Shown one piece after another: positions 44,393 through 52,863 of a stretch of 57,267 bases of DNA. Location: assembly GCA_902760595.1 (NCBI GenBank), contig CACWHI010000020.1, forward strand, positions 1 through 57,267, read 5' to 3'. Position 1 is the first letter of the stretch; each line of letters opens with the position of its first letter. A model generated the notes under the pieces. It saw only the letters and a program-made list of their open reading frames with translations. It was not told the DNA's origin and searched no databases. The position numbers and the translations under genes were made by a program. This DNA is from an uncultured Eubacteriales bacterium (GTDB lineage: Bacteria > Bacillota > Clostridia > Christensenellales > Aristaeellaceae).

Positions 44393-45474
44393 CGCGCAGC
44401 ACCTCCTTTCTCAGTTCCGCGCTGAAATTTATGGCGGAAGATATTGCCCAGGCGGGTCAGCCAGGCGCGGATGATGGGATTGTTGGTCGCGATCATGACC
44501 AGGATCAGCACGACGGCATAGACCAGCATGCGGTAATCCGCGAAGGCGCGGAGGATTTCAGGCAGCACGGTGAGCAGCGTAGCGGAAATGATGCTGCCCA
44601 GCACGTTGCCCAGGCCGCCCAGCACCACGAACACCAGCACGTTGATGCTCTGGTTGAAGGTGAACTGCGTGGGCACCACCGTGGAGGAATTCAGGCCGTA
44701 CAGGGCCCCCGCCATGCCCGCCAGCACGGCGGCGGTGACGAAAGCCATCATCTTATACTTGGTCACGTTCACGCCCATGGACTCGGCGGCGATGCGGTTG
44801 TCGCGGCAGGCCTTGATGGCCCGGCCGGCCCTGGAATTGACCAGGTTCAGCACCACGATCAGGGTCAGAATGATCAGCACGAAGCCTGCGGTGAAGGTCG
44901 AGATGGGCTTGATTTTGACCGCGCCCTTGGCACCGTCCACCAGCATGGTCACGTCCGCAGGCAGCTCCTTGTTCAGGAAGGAGAAATACAGCTTGCCGTT
45001 GGCCGTGCCGATATACAGCACGTTGACCAGATTGCGGATGATCTCGCCGAAGGCCAGGGTCACGATGGCCAGATAGTCGCCCCGCAGCCGCAGCACCGGG
45101 ATGCCGATCAGCGTGCCCGCGATACCGGCCAGTATGCCGCCCGCCGCGACCGCGACCACCAGGCGAAGGGTGGGGTCCTGCATATCAAAGGCGCGCAGCA
45201 GCCAGCCGCTGACCACCGCCCCCGTGTACGCGCCGACGCTCATGAAGCCGGCGTGGCCCAGGGACAGCTCGCCGGAAATGCCGATGACCAGGTTCAGGGA
45301 CACCGCCATCACGACCCAGCAGCAGATCGGCACCAGCTGGCCCTTCAGCGAGCGGGTGATGGTTTTGTTGGCGATCATGGACTGGAGCACAATAAAAGCT
45401 ACGATAACCAGAGCGAAGGTGACGCAGTTATAGATCAGCCTCTTGCGTTTGGATTTGCTCATCTTCATCATCAC
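44389..45474 (-). CDS. livM: Branched-chain amino-acid ABC transporter permease LivM
   Basis: A 361-residue permease with about nine transmembrane segments. AVSLNLVIGISGELSLGHAGF and LRLRGDYLAIVTLAFGEI are hallmarks of LivM. The N terminus has several in-frame ATGs; the first, at 45474, overlaps the livH stop by 4 nt and the second lies about 7 nt after AAGG, so the exact start is open by a few residues. Confidence 0.94.
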   Translation of the reverse strand: MMMKMSKSKRKRLIYNCVTFALVIVAFIVLQSMIANKTITRSLKGQLVPICCWVVMAVSLNLVIGISGELSLGHAGFMSVGAYTGAVVSGWLLRAFDMQDPTLRLVVAVAAGGILAGIAGTLIGIPVLRLRGDYLAIVTLAFGEIIRNLVNVLYIGTANGKLYFSFLNKELPADVTMLVDGAKGAVKIKPISTFTAGFVLIILTLIVVLNLVNSRAGRAIKACRDNRIAAESMGVNVTKYKMMAFVTAAVLAGMAGALYGLNSSTVVPTQFTFNQSINVLVFVVLGGLGNVLGSIISATLLTVLPEILRAFADYRMLVYAVVLILVMIATNNPIIRAWLTRLGNIFRHKFQRGTEKGGAAR

Positions 45475-46349
45475 ACCTTCTCTCTGACGGGCTTGCCCAG
45501 CAGGCCGGCGGGCTTCACCAGCAGCACCACGATCAGCACGGCGAAGACGATGGCGTCGCCCAGCTCCGTGGAGATGTACGCCTTGCCGAAGATCTCGATC
45601 ACGCCCAGCAGCACGCCGCCCAGCATAGCGCCGGGGATAGACCCGATGCCGCCGAACACGGCCGCCGTGAACGCCTTGATGCCCGGCATGGAACCGGTGG
45701 TCGGCTGCAGGATGGGATAGGAGGAGCAGAGCAGCACGCCCGCGATGGCAGCCAGGGCGGACCCGATGGCGAAGGTCAGGGAGATGGTCCGGTTCACGTT
45801 GATCCCCATCAGCTCCGCCGCGCCGCGGTCCTCGCTGACGCAGCGCATGGCCTTGCCCATCTTGGTCTTGGACGTGAACAGGGTCAGGGCCACCATGATC
45901 ACGATATTCGCCAGGATGGTGATGATCGTGGCGCTGGAAATGCTCAACTCACCGACGCGCAGGATCGAGCTGTTAATGAACGTGCGCGGGAAGGACTTCG
46001 GGTTCGCGCCCCAGATCATCAGCGCCAGGTTCTGAAGCAGGTAGCTCATGCCGATGGCCGTGATCAGCACCGCCAGGCTGGCCGCCTGCCGCAGGGGACG
46101 GTAGGCCAGGCCCTCGATGGTGACGCCCAGCACGGTGCACACCGCCATGGCCACCAGGATCGCCATCACCGGCGGAAGCCCCCAGTACTGGAGGCCGCAG
46201 AAGGCGATGTACGCGCCGACCATGATCACGTCGCCATGGGCGAAATTCAGCATCTTGGCGATGCCGTACACCATGGTGTAGCCCAGGGCGATGATAGCGT
46301 ATATACTGCCCAGGCTGAGGCCGTTTATCAGGTTATCAAGGAAAATCAT
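45471..46349 (-). CDS. livH: Branched-chain amino-acid ABC transporter permease LivH
   Basis: A 292-residue permease with about eight transmembrane segments. It starts MIFLDNLINGLSLGSIYAI, and GYTMVYGIAKMLNFAHGDVIM is the LivH signature. AGGAGA precedes the ATG at 46349. It follows livJ after a 103-nt spacer containing a terminator-like hairpin that probably lowers its expression relative to livJ. Confidence 0.94.
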   Translation of the reverse strand: MIFLDNLINGLSLGSIYAIIALGYTMVYGIAKMLNFAHGDVIMVGAYIAFCGLQYWGLPPVMAILVAMAVCTVLGVTIEGLAYRPLRQAASLAVLITAIGMSYLLQNLALMIWGANPKSFPRTFINSSILRVGELSISSATIITILANIVIMVALTLFTSKTKMGKAMRCVSEDRGAAELMGINVNRTISLTFAIGSALAAIAGVLLCSSYPILQPTTGSMPGIKAFTAAVFGGIGSIPGAMLGGVLLGVIEIFGKAYISTELGDAIVFAVLIVVLLVKPAGLLGKPVREKV

Positions 46350-46375
46350 GCTGCTCTCTCCTACGTGTAATAAAA

Positions 46376-46420
46376 CGAAAAGGCGGGACTTGCCCTTTTT
46401 CAGGAGCAAGCCCGCTTTTT
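46376..46420 (-). terminator. Intra-operon terminator/attenuating hairpin between livJ and livH
   Basis: On the minus strand GCGGG-CTTGC (46406-46415) pairs with GCAAG-t-CCCGC (46383-46393) with one bulge, followed by CTTTTCG and TTTTATT. Partial termination here would give more binding protein than membrane subunits, as is common for ABC importers. Confidence 0.75.
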
Positions 46421-46452
46421 CACCCGGAATGAGTGCGCGAAACGGTCAGAGC

Positions 46453-47583
46453 TTATTCGAACACGTATTCGCCGTTCACGATGGTGGCGGCCATAGGCGT
46501 CTTGGTAACAGCGCCGGTCGCATCCCAGGTCATGGAGCCGGTGATACCGTCCACGGTGATCTCCTGCATCGCGGCGATCATCAGGTCGCAGACTTCCTCC
46601 GCTTCCATTTCGGCGGTGATGCCGGCCTTTTCAGCGGCTTCCACCAGGATGTAGATGCCATCGTAAGCGTCGGCGGCGAACTGGATCGGGACCTCGTTAT
46701 AAGCGGCCTTGTACTTGGACACGAAGTTCGCTACCTTTTCATCGGCAGAGGTGGCGACGAAGGGGGTCAGCAGCATGACGCCCTCGGCCAGGGAGGTATC
46801 GAAGCCTTCCACGCTCAGGATGCCGTCCATACCGTCCACGCCGAAGAAGATGGGCTTGTATTCCTTGGCGGCGGCAGTCTGCAGGATCATGGAAGCGGGG
46901 GTGTAGTACATGGGCAGGAACACGATCTCGGCTCCCTTGTTCTGCGCGTCGGCGACCTGCACGGTGAAGTCGGTGGTCTCATCGGTGAAGGTGGTCTCGG
47001 AAACGATCTCCAGGCCCAGCTCCTTGCCCTTTTCCACGAAGGTGTCGCGGATACCGGTGGAGTACACGTCGGCGTTATTGTAGATCACGGCGATCTTGGT
47101 ACCCAGCTTGTGCTCGGCGATGTACTGAGCGGAAGCGGCGCCCTGGTTGGGGTCGCTGAAGCAGATCTGGTATACGTTGTCCTTATCCTCAGTGACAGCA
47201 GTGGAGGATGCGGAAGGCGTCAGGAAGAACACGCGATCCACATAGCCCTGAGCGCCCGCGGCTTCGCAGGGCTTGGAGGTGGTGGTGCCCAGGATCATCT
47301 GCGCGCCGGCGTCCAGCGCGGCGTTGTAGGCGTTGATGACCTTTTCCACGTTGTGCTCGTCGTCTTCGTTGATCAGCTCGATCTTATATTTGCCGCCGGC
47401 AGCGTTGACCTCTTCCACGGCCACTTCCGCGCCGTGCAGCGTGGCCAGGCCGTACAGGGCCGCCGCGCCGGTGGTGGGACCGATGTGCGCGATTTTCAGT
47501 GTCACAGCTTCGCCTTCGGCCAGAACGGCGGTGCAGGACATCAGCATGACCGCGGCCATCAGCACAGCAAACAGCTTTTTCAT
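46453..47583 (-). CDS. livJ: Branched-chain amino-acid ABC transporter substrate-binding protein LivJ
   Basis: A 376-residue exported binding protein of the peripla_BP_6/LivJ family (IAHIGPTTGAAALYG near residue 30; EVNAAGGKYKIELINEDDEHN). The N terminus MKKLFAVLMAAVMLMSCTAVLA could be a lipoprotein signal with Cys17 (box LMSC) or a type I signal cleaved after VLA. The start at 47583 follows AGGAGG by 8 nt. It is the first gene of the livJHMGF operon. The ligand could be Leu/Ile/Val, another amino acid or an amide; sequence alone does not fix it. Confidence 0.93.
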   Translation of the reverse strand: MKKLFAVLMAAVMLMSCTAVLAEGEAVTLKIAHIGPTTGAAALYGLATLHGAEVAVEEVNAAGGKYKIELINEDDEHNVEKVINAYNAALDAGAQMILGTTTSKPCEAAGAQGYVDRVFFLTPSASSTAVTEDKDNVYQICFSDPNQGAASAQYIAEHKLGTKIAVIYNNADVYSTGIRDTFVEKGKELGLEIVSETTFTDETTDFTVQVADAQNKGAEIVFLPMYYTPASMILQTAAAKEYKPIFFGVDGMDGILSVEGFDTSLAEGVMLLTPFVATSADEKVANFVSKYKAAYNEVPIQFAADAYDGIYILVEAAEKAGITAEMEAEEVCDLMIAAMQEITVDGITGSMTWDATGAVTKTPMAATIVNGEYVFE

Positions 47584-47662
47584 CGTGAATTCCTCCTCTT
47601 GATAGTAAACATTCGGTCCGTATGAACGGAATGCCAAGTATACTGTCCATCGGACGGGCATA

Positions 47663-47691
47663 ATTATACGCACGTTCATCCCAATAATCAA
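47663..47691 (-). promoter_or_regulatory. liv operon promoter
   Basis: On the minus strand TTGATT (47686-47691), 17-bp spacer, TATAAT (47663-47668), 80 nt before livJ. No T-box or leader peptide was recognised. Confidence 0.82.
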
Positions 47692-47721
47692 GCAAAATGT
47701 CTGTGTTTTTCATGTATTTTG

Positions 47722-47750
47722 TTGTCAGGAGCGGCGAAACGTGCTATACT
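47722..47750 (+). promoter_or_regulatory. asd-dap operon promoter
   Basis: TTGTCA (47722-47727), 17-bp spacer, TATACT (47745-47750), 34 nt before the asd start codon. There is no room for a lysine riboswitch between them. Confidence 0.85.
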
Positions 47751-47784
47751 TCTTCAATCCATCCGAAAGGCAGGTGCTTGGTTT

Positions 47785-48876
47785 ATGAAGAAGTACAGAG
47801 TCGGCGTGATCGGCGCGACGGGCATGGTGGGGCAGCGCTTCGTGACGCTCCTGGAGAATCACCCCTGGTTCGAGCTGACCGCCGTCGCCGCCAGCGCGCG
47901 CAGCGCGGGCAAGACCTACGAGGAAGCGATCAGCGGCCGCTGGCTGCTGAAGACGCCCTGTCCCGAGGCGGCGAAGCGCCTGACCGTGCTGGACGCCGCG
48001 AACGTGGACGAGGTCGCCGCGCAGGTCGATTTCGTGTTCTGCGCGATCGCCGCCAGCAAGGAGGAGACCCGCCGCCTGGAGGAAGCCTACGCAAAAGCCG
48101 AGACGCCGGTCGTGAGCAACAACTCCGCCTGCCGCGGGGTGGCGGACGTGCCCATGCTGATCCCCGAGATCAACCACGCGCACACCGCCGTGATCGCCGC
48201 CCAGCGCCGCCGGCTGGGGACTGAGCGCGGTTTCATCGCCGTAAAGCCCAACTGCTCCATCCAAAGCTACGTCCCGGCCCTGACGCCCCTGCTCCCCTAC
48301 GGGATCGAGAGAATCTCCGTATGCACCTACCAGGCCATCAGCGGCGCGGGCAAGACCTTCGAGACCTTCCCGGAGATCATCGACAATGTGATCCCCTATA
48401 TCGGCGGCGAGGAGGAAAAGAGCGAGCAGGAGCCCCTGAAGATCTGGGGCAGCCTGAACGCGGATTCGAGCGCCGTGGTGCCGGCCGCCGCGCCGGTCAT
48501 CAGCGCGCAGTGCCTGCGTGTGCCCGCCTCGGACGGCCATATGGCCGCGGTATCCGTCAGCTTCACGCGCAAGCCGGAGTTCCAGGAGATGCTGGACGCG
48601 TGGGCCAACTGGAAGACGCTTCCCCAGGAGCTGCAGCTGCCCAGCGCGCCGACGCCCTTCGTGCAGTATATGACCGAGGGCAACCGGCCCCAGACCCGCC
48701 TGGACCGTGACTTTGAGCGCGGCATGGGCGTCAGCGTCGGCCGCCTGCGTCCGGACCACATCTTCGACTGGCGCTTCGTGTGCCTTTCCCACAACACGCT
48801 GCGCGGCGCGGCGGGCGGCGGTGTGCTCTCCGCCGAGCTGCTCTGCGCGCAGAACTATATCCAGCGCAAAGTATAG
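47785..48876 (+). CDS. asd: Aspartate-semialdehyde dehydrogenase (archaeal/fungal-type)
   Basis: A 363-residue enzyme reducing aspartyl phosphate to aspartate semialdehyde, the branch point to lysine, threonine and methionine. It has GATGMVGQRF (NADP loop), VSNNSACRG, VKPNCSIQSYVPAL (catalytic Cys in NCS), YQAISGAGKTFETFPE and GHMAAVSVSF. The NCSIQ form places it in the archaeal-type subgroup rather than the E. coli type. The ATG at 47785 has an upstream AAAGGCAGG. dapA follows 18 nt downstream. Confidence 0.94.
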   Translation: MKKYRVGVIGATGMVGQRFVTLLENHPWFELTAVAASARSAGKTYEEAISGRWLLKTPCPEAAKRLTVLDAANVDEVAAQVDFVFCAIAASKEETRRLEEAYAKAETPVVSNNSACRGVADVPMLIPEINHAHTAVIAAQRRRLGTERGFIAVKPNCSIQSYVPALTPLLPYGIERISVCTYQAISGAGKTFETFPEIIDNVIPYIGGEEEKSEQEPLKIWGSLNADSSAVVPAAAPVISAQCLRVPASDGHMAAVSVSFTRKPEFQEMLDAWANWKTLPQELQLPSAPTPFVQYMTEGNRPQTRLDRDFERGMGVSVGRLRPDHIFDWRFVCLSHNTLRGAAGGGVLSAELLCAQNYIQRKV

Positions 48877-48894
48877 AGTATAATGAGGTAACGC

Positions 48895-49782
48895 ATGAGT
48901 AAAGCCTTGTTTCATGGCGCGGCGACCGCCCTGGTGACGCCCTTCCGCGGCGGCGAGGTCGACGTGCCCGCCCTGGACGCCATGGTCGAGCGCCAGCTGG
49001 ACGCCGGCATCCAGGCCCTTTTCCCCGTCGGCACCACCGGCGAGCCCGCCACGCTGAGTGTGGAAGAGTGGGAGCTGGTCATCCGCCGCACGGTGGACGT
49101 ATGCCGCGGGCGCGTGCCCGTGATCGCTGGCACCGGCGGCAACAGCACGAAGGACGTGATCGACCGCGCGGCCCGTGCCAAAGCCCTCGGCGCGGACGCG
49201 CAGCTCTGCGTGACGCCCTACTATAATAAAACCACCCAGGCAGGCCTATTCGCCCATTACCAGGCCATCGCGGAAGCCTCCGCGCTGCCCATGATCGTCT
49301 ACAGCGTGCCCGGCCGCACCGGCATGAGCATCGCGCTGGAAACCTGCGCGAAGCTGGCTGAGCTCGACCAGGTGGCAGGCCTCAAGGAGGCCGGCGGCGA
49401 CGTAGGCCGCGCGGTGGATATCCGCGCGCTGTGCGGCGACCGCCTGCCCCTGTACTGCGGCTCGGACGAGATCACGGTGCCGCTGCTCTCTATCGGCGCG
49501 GAGGGCGTCGTTTCCGTGCTGAGCAACGTGGTGCCGGAGGCAGTCGTGCGCCTCACGGAAAACTGGGCGTCGGGCGACGCCGTCGGCGCGGCCGACCTGC
49601 AGCTCAGGTACCAGCCGCTCGTCCGCCTGCTGTTCCGGCAGGTGAGCCCGATCCCCGTCAAGGCCGCGCTGGCAGCCATGGGCCTGTGTGAAAACAGCCT
49701 GCGCCTGCCGCTCGCCCCTCTCACCGAAGAAGAACAGGCTCCGCTGCTGGCGGAGCTCAGGAAACTGGAGGTCATCCGATGA
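48895..49782 (+). CDS. dapA: 4-hydroxy-tetrahydrodipicolinate synthase
   Basis: A 295-residue TIM-barrel aldolase that condenses pyruvate with aspartate semialdehyde. The motifs are PVGTTGEPATLS, TPYYNKTTQAGLFAHY, IVYSVPGRTG (catalytic Tyr) and VAGLKEA (Schiff-base Lys near residue 162). The start at 48895 follows GAGGTAACGC. dapB overlaps its stop by 4 nt. This is the diaminopimelate/lysine branch. Confidence 0.95.
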   Translation: MSKALFHGAATALVTPFRGGEVDVPALDAMVERQLDAGIQALFPVGTTGEPATLSVEEWELVIRRTVDVCRGRVPVIAGTGGNSTKDVIDRAARAKALGADAQLCVTPYYNKTTQAGLFAHYQAIAEASALPMIVYSVPGRTGMSIALETCAKLAELDQVAGLKEAGGDVGRAVDIRALCGDRLPLYCGSDEITVPLLSIGAEGVVSVLSNVVPEAVVRLTENWASGDAVGAADLQLRYQPLVRLLFRQVSPIPVKAALAAMGLCENSLRLPLAPLTEEEQAPLLAELRKLEVIR

Positions 49783-50537
49783 AAAGGATCCTGCTGTGCG
49801 GCGCCATGGGCCACATGGGCCGGGAGGTCGCCCATTACGCCAACGAATACGGGTTTGAGATCGCCGCGGGCATCGATTTCTGCACCGCGGAGGACACGGG
49901 CTTCCCGCTGTACGCGGGCTTTACCAGCTTCATCCGGGAGGAAGCCGACATCATCATCGATTTCTCCCGTCCCGCTGCCCTGCCCGGGCTGCTTGAATAC
50001 GCCCTGGCCCATAAGCTGCCATGCGTGCTGGCCAGCACCGGCTACGGCCCCGCGGAGGAAAAGCTGATCAGCGAGGCCGCGAAGCAGATTCCCATCTTCG
50101 TCAGCGCCAACATGTCCGTGGGCGTATATGTGCTGAAGAAGCTCATCCGCGAGGCGAAGCAGCTGATGCCGCACGCGGATATCGAGATCATCGAAAAGCA
50201 CCACCGCCAGAAGGAGGATTCCCCCAGCGGCACCGCGATCGCGCTGCTGAAGGCGCTAGCCGAGGAGGATACGCGCATCGTCTACGGCCGCAACGGGCTG
50301 GACACCAAGCGCCGGGCCGGCGAGATCGGCGTGCATTCCGTGCGCGGCGGCACCCTGAACGGCGAGCACGAGGTGGACTTCCTGATGGACAACGAAGTCA
50401 TCAGCATCACCCACTCCGCGCAGAACCGCGGCATCTTCGCCAGCGGCGCGCTGCGCGCCGCGCTGTTCCTGCTCAGCCAGGAGGCGGGGATCTACGGCAT
50501 GGACGACCTGATGAACAGCCTGAACGGGCAAGCCTGA
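49779..50537 (+). CDS. dapB: 4-hydroxy-tetrahydrodipicolinate reductase
   Basis: A 252-residue reductase of diaminopimelate synthesis. N-terminal GAMGHMGREV (NAD(P)H loop), ASTGYGPAEEKLI, and the family signature EIIEKHHRQKEDSPSGTA (substrate-binding His and Lys). The ATG overlaps dapA, and its stop overlaps the MATE gene start (TGATG), so dapA, dapB and the transporter are co-translated. Confidence 0.95.
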   Translation: MKRILLCGAMGHMGREVAHYANEYGFEIAAGIDFCTAEDTGFPLYAGFTSFIREEADIIIDFSRPAALPGLLEYALAHKLPCVLASTGYGPAEEKLISEAAKQIPIFVSANMSVGVYVLKKLIREAKQLMPHADIEIIEKHHRQKEDSPSGTAIALLKALAEEDTRIVYGRNGLDTKRRAGEIGVHSVRGGTLNGEHEVDFLMDNEVISITHSAQNRGIFASGALRAALFLLSQEAGIYGMDDLMNSLNGQA

Positions 50538-51880
50538 TGTTTGACCGTCATATCTTCTATAAGCGTCTCTGGCAGCTGACCCTGCCCATCGCGCTGCAGA
50601 GCCTGATGCTTTCGCTGGTCGCCGCCGGGGACGCGCTGATGCTGGGTCAGGTGGCCCAGGAGCAGATGACCGCCGTATCGCTGGCGACGCAGATCCAGTT
50701 CGTGCAGAATATGATCCTCGGCGCTATCGCCGGGGCCGGCGCGATCTTAGGCGCGCAGTATTTCGGCAAGGGCGACAGGAGAACCATCCGATCCCTGTTC
50801 AACCTGATCCTCAGGTTCGGGATGCTGGTCTCCCTCGCCTTTTTTGCCGCGTGCGAGCTGATGCCCGAGTACCTGATGCGCGTTTTCGCCCACGATGAGG
50901 AGCTGATCCGCATCGGCAGCGAATACCTGCGCATCGCAGGCTGGTCCTACCTGATGACCGGGCTCACCGAATGCTACCTGACCGTGATGAAGGTCACGGA
51001 CCACGTGACGCCCAGCGCGCTGATCAGCTCCTCCGCGGTGGTCCTGAACATCGGGCTGAACGCCGTCTTCATCTTCGGCCTGCTCGGCGCGCCCCGGATG
51101 GAGGCGCGCGGCGCGGCGCTGGCGACCACGCTCTCCCGCGCCATCCAGGTGCTCCTCTGCCTGCTCACCGCGAGGCAGGACGGATACATCCGCCCCGCCT
51201 GGCGCGAATTCATGACGACCGACCGCCAGCTTTCCGCCGATTTCCGCGTCCAGTGCCTGCCGCTGATGGGCGGCAGCGTCTTCTGGGGCGTGGGCTTCAC
51301 CTCCTACACCGCGATCATGGGACACATGGGCGTGGACGCGGCCGCCGCCAATTCCGTGGCCGCCGTAGTGCGCGACCTGATCTGCTGCGCCTGCAACGGC
51401 ATCGGCACCGCCGCCGCCATCATGGTGGGCAACGAGCTGGGCGCCGGCCGGCTGGAGATGGGCAGGCTGTACGGCATCAAGCTGAAAAACCTCTCCTGGA
51501 TCATCGGCTTCGCGTCCACCGCCCTGGTCTGGGCGCTGACGCCGCTGGTGGTGCGCATGGTACTCCTGACCGACGAGGCGCGCGGCCACCTGACCGGCAT
51601 GATGCTGATCATGGGCGTGTACATGATCGGCCGCTGCGTGAACACGGTGACCATCAACGGCGTGCTGGACGGCGGCGGAGACACCCTGTTCGACATGTAC
51701 AGCCTCGCGGTGTGCATGTGGGGCATCGCCATCCCCCTGGCCGTGCTCGGCGCGTTCGTTTTCCGCTGGCCTGTGCTGCTGGTCTACTCCTGCACCTGCC
51801 TGGACGAGGTGGGCAAGCTGCCCTGGGTGATGGCGAGGTTCAGGAAGTATAAGTGGGTCAGGAACCTGACCCGGGAATAA
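50537..51880 (+). CDS. MATE-family transporter coupled to dapB
   Basis: A 447-residue transporter with about 12 membrane segments, a second MATE in the window (the other is at 19785). LTLPIALQSLMLSLVAAGDALMLGQV at the N terminus and MVGNELGAGRLEMGR in the second half are typical. Its start overlaps the dapB stop, so it is expressed with the lysine pathway. A role in exporting an amino acid or related compound is possible. Longer readings upstream are out-of-frame with dapB and rejected. Confidence 0.88.
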   Translation: MFDRHIFYKRLWQLTLPIALQSLMLSLVAAGDALMLGQVAQEQMTAVSLATQIQFVQNMILGAIAGAGAILGAQYFGKGDRRTIRSLFNLILRFGMLVSLAFFAACELMPEYLMRVFAHDEELIRIGSEYLRIAGWSYLMTGLTECYLTVMKVTDHVTPSALISSSAVVLNIGLNAVFIFGLLGAPRMEARGAALATTLSRAIQVLLCLLTARQDGYIRPAWREFMTTDRQLSADFRVQCLPLMGGSVFWGVGFTSYTAIMGHMGVDAAAANSVAAVVRDLICCACNGIGTAAAIMVGNELGAGRLEMGRLYGIKLKNLSWIIGFASTALVWALTPLVVRMVLLTDEARGHLTGMMLIMGVYMIGRCVNTVTINGVLDGGGDTLFDMYSLAVCMWGIAIPLAVLGAFVFRWPVLLVYSCTCLDEVGKLPWVMARFRKYKWVRNLTRE

Positions 51881-51960
51881 GGCGCTGACACGCCGAGGGC
51901 CCGGGCATGCGCCGGGCGGACCGCAGGCGCGGCACTCAGGACCGATCGGGAGGCGGAGCC

Positions 51961-52854
51961 ATGCGCGGCAAAAAGAAGTCATTGGCCATGCTGGTCATCT
52001 CCATGGTCATCTACGGCAGCATCGGCCTGTTCAGGCGCAGCGTTTCCCTGCCGTCCGCGGCGCTGGCCTGCTACCGGGGGCTGGCGGGAGCCGTGCTGCT
52101 CGTGCTGCTGGCAAAAGCGCAGGGCAAAACGCTGTTTCATCGCATCGGACTCCGGAAGCTCCTGGGTCTGGCAGTGTCCGGCGCGATGATGGGCTTCAAC
52201 TGGATCTTCCTGTTCGAAGCCTATAATTATACCTCCGTCGGGACGGCGACACTGTGCTACTATATGCAGCCCGCCATCGTCATCCTGCTCTCTCCCCTGG
52301 TCTTCAAAGAAAGGATGACGGTCCGAAAGGCGCTGTGCGTCCTTCTTTCCGTCATCGGGATGATATTGATTTCGGGCGTCGCGGAAACAGGCCTGCCCCG
52401 CGCCGGCGAACTGAAGGGCATCCTGTTCGGGCTGGCCGCCGCCGTGCTGTACGCCGGCGTGATCATCATGAACAAGAAGCTGCCCGGCATCGACGCCTAC
52501 GAGAAGACGGTCCTTCAGCTCCTCTCCGCGGGACTCGTCCTGCTCCCCTATGTGCTGGCTGTCGACGTGCCCTTCGCCGTCCACTGGACGCCGGGCCTTG
52601 TTTTCCTGCTGCTGGTCATCGGGCTGGTGCACACGGGGCTTGCCTATGTGCTGTACTTTGGCAGCATGGACGGGCTCCCCGCGCAAACGGTCGCCATTTT
52701 CAGCTACCTGGATCCCATCACCGCGCTGATCCTGGCCGCCGTCCTCCTGGGCGAACGGATGACCGGGCTGGAGCTGCTCGGCGCGGCGCTGGTCCTCGGC
52801 GCGGCGCTCCTCAGCGAGGTCCGTTCCGGTAGGGAGCGCCGCGCAGAGCGATGA
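51961..52854 (+). CDS. EamA/DMT-family transporter
   Basis: A 297-residue membrane protein with about ten hydrophobic helices in two EamA repeats (about 5-140 and 150-290). The motif FNWIFLFEAYNYTSVGTATL and the repeat ending LDPITALILAAVLLGERM are typical. Family members export amino acids or metabolites. It starts at 51961 after GGGAGG and lies 80 nt after the MATE gene, probably in the same transcript. It is convergent with the S9 peptidase gene, with 9 nt between them. Confidence 0.88.
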   Translation: MRGKKKSLAMLVISMVIYGSIGLFRRSVSLPSAALACYRGLAGAVLLVLLAKAQGKTLFHRIGLRKLLGLAVSGAMMGFNWIFLFEAYNYTSVGTATLCYYMQPAIVILLSPLVFKERMTVRKALCVLLSVIGMILISGVAETGLPRAGELKGILFGLAAAVLYAGVIIMNKKLPGIDAYEKTVLQLLSAGLVLLPYVLAVDVPFAVHWTPGLVFLLLVIGLVHTGLAYVLYFGSMDGLPAQTVAIFSYLDPITALILAAVLLGERMTGLELLGAALVLGAALLSEVRSGRERRAER

Positions 52855-52863
52855 AAGCCCTTC

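Noticed and set aside
47584-47784. Lysine riboswitch or T-box before asd or liv
   Set aside because: Both promoters lie within 35-80 nt of their start codons, leaving no space for such leaders.
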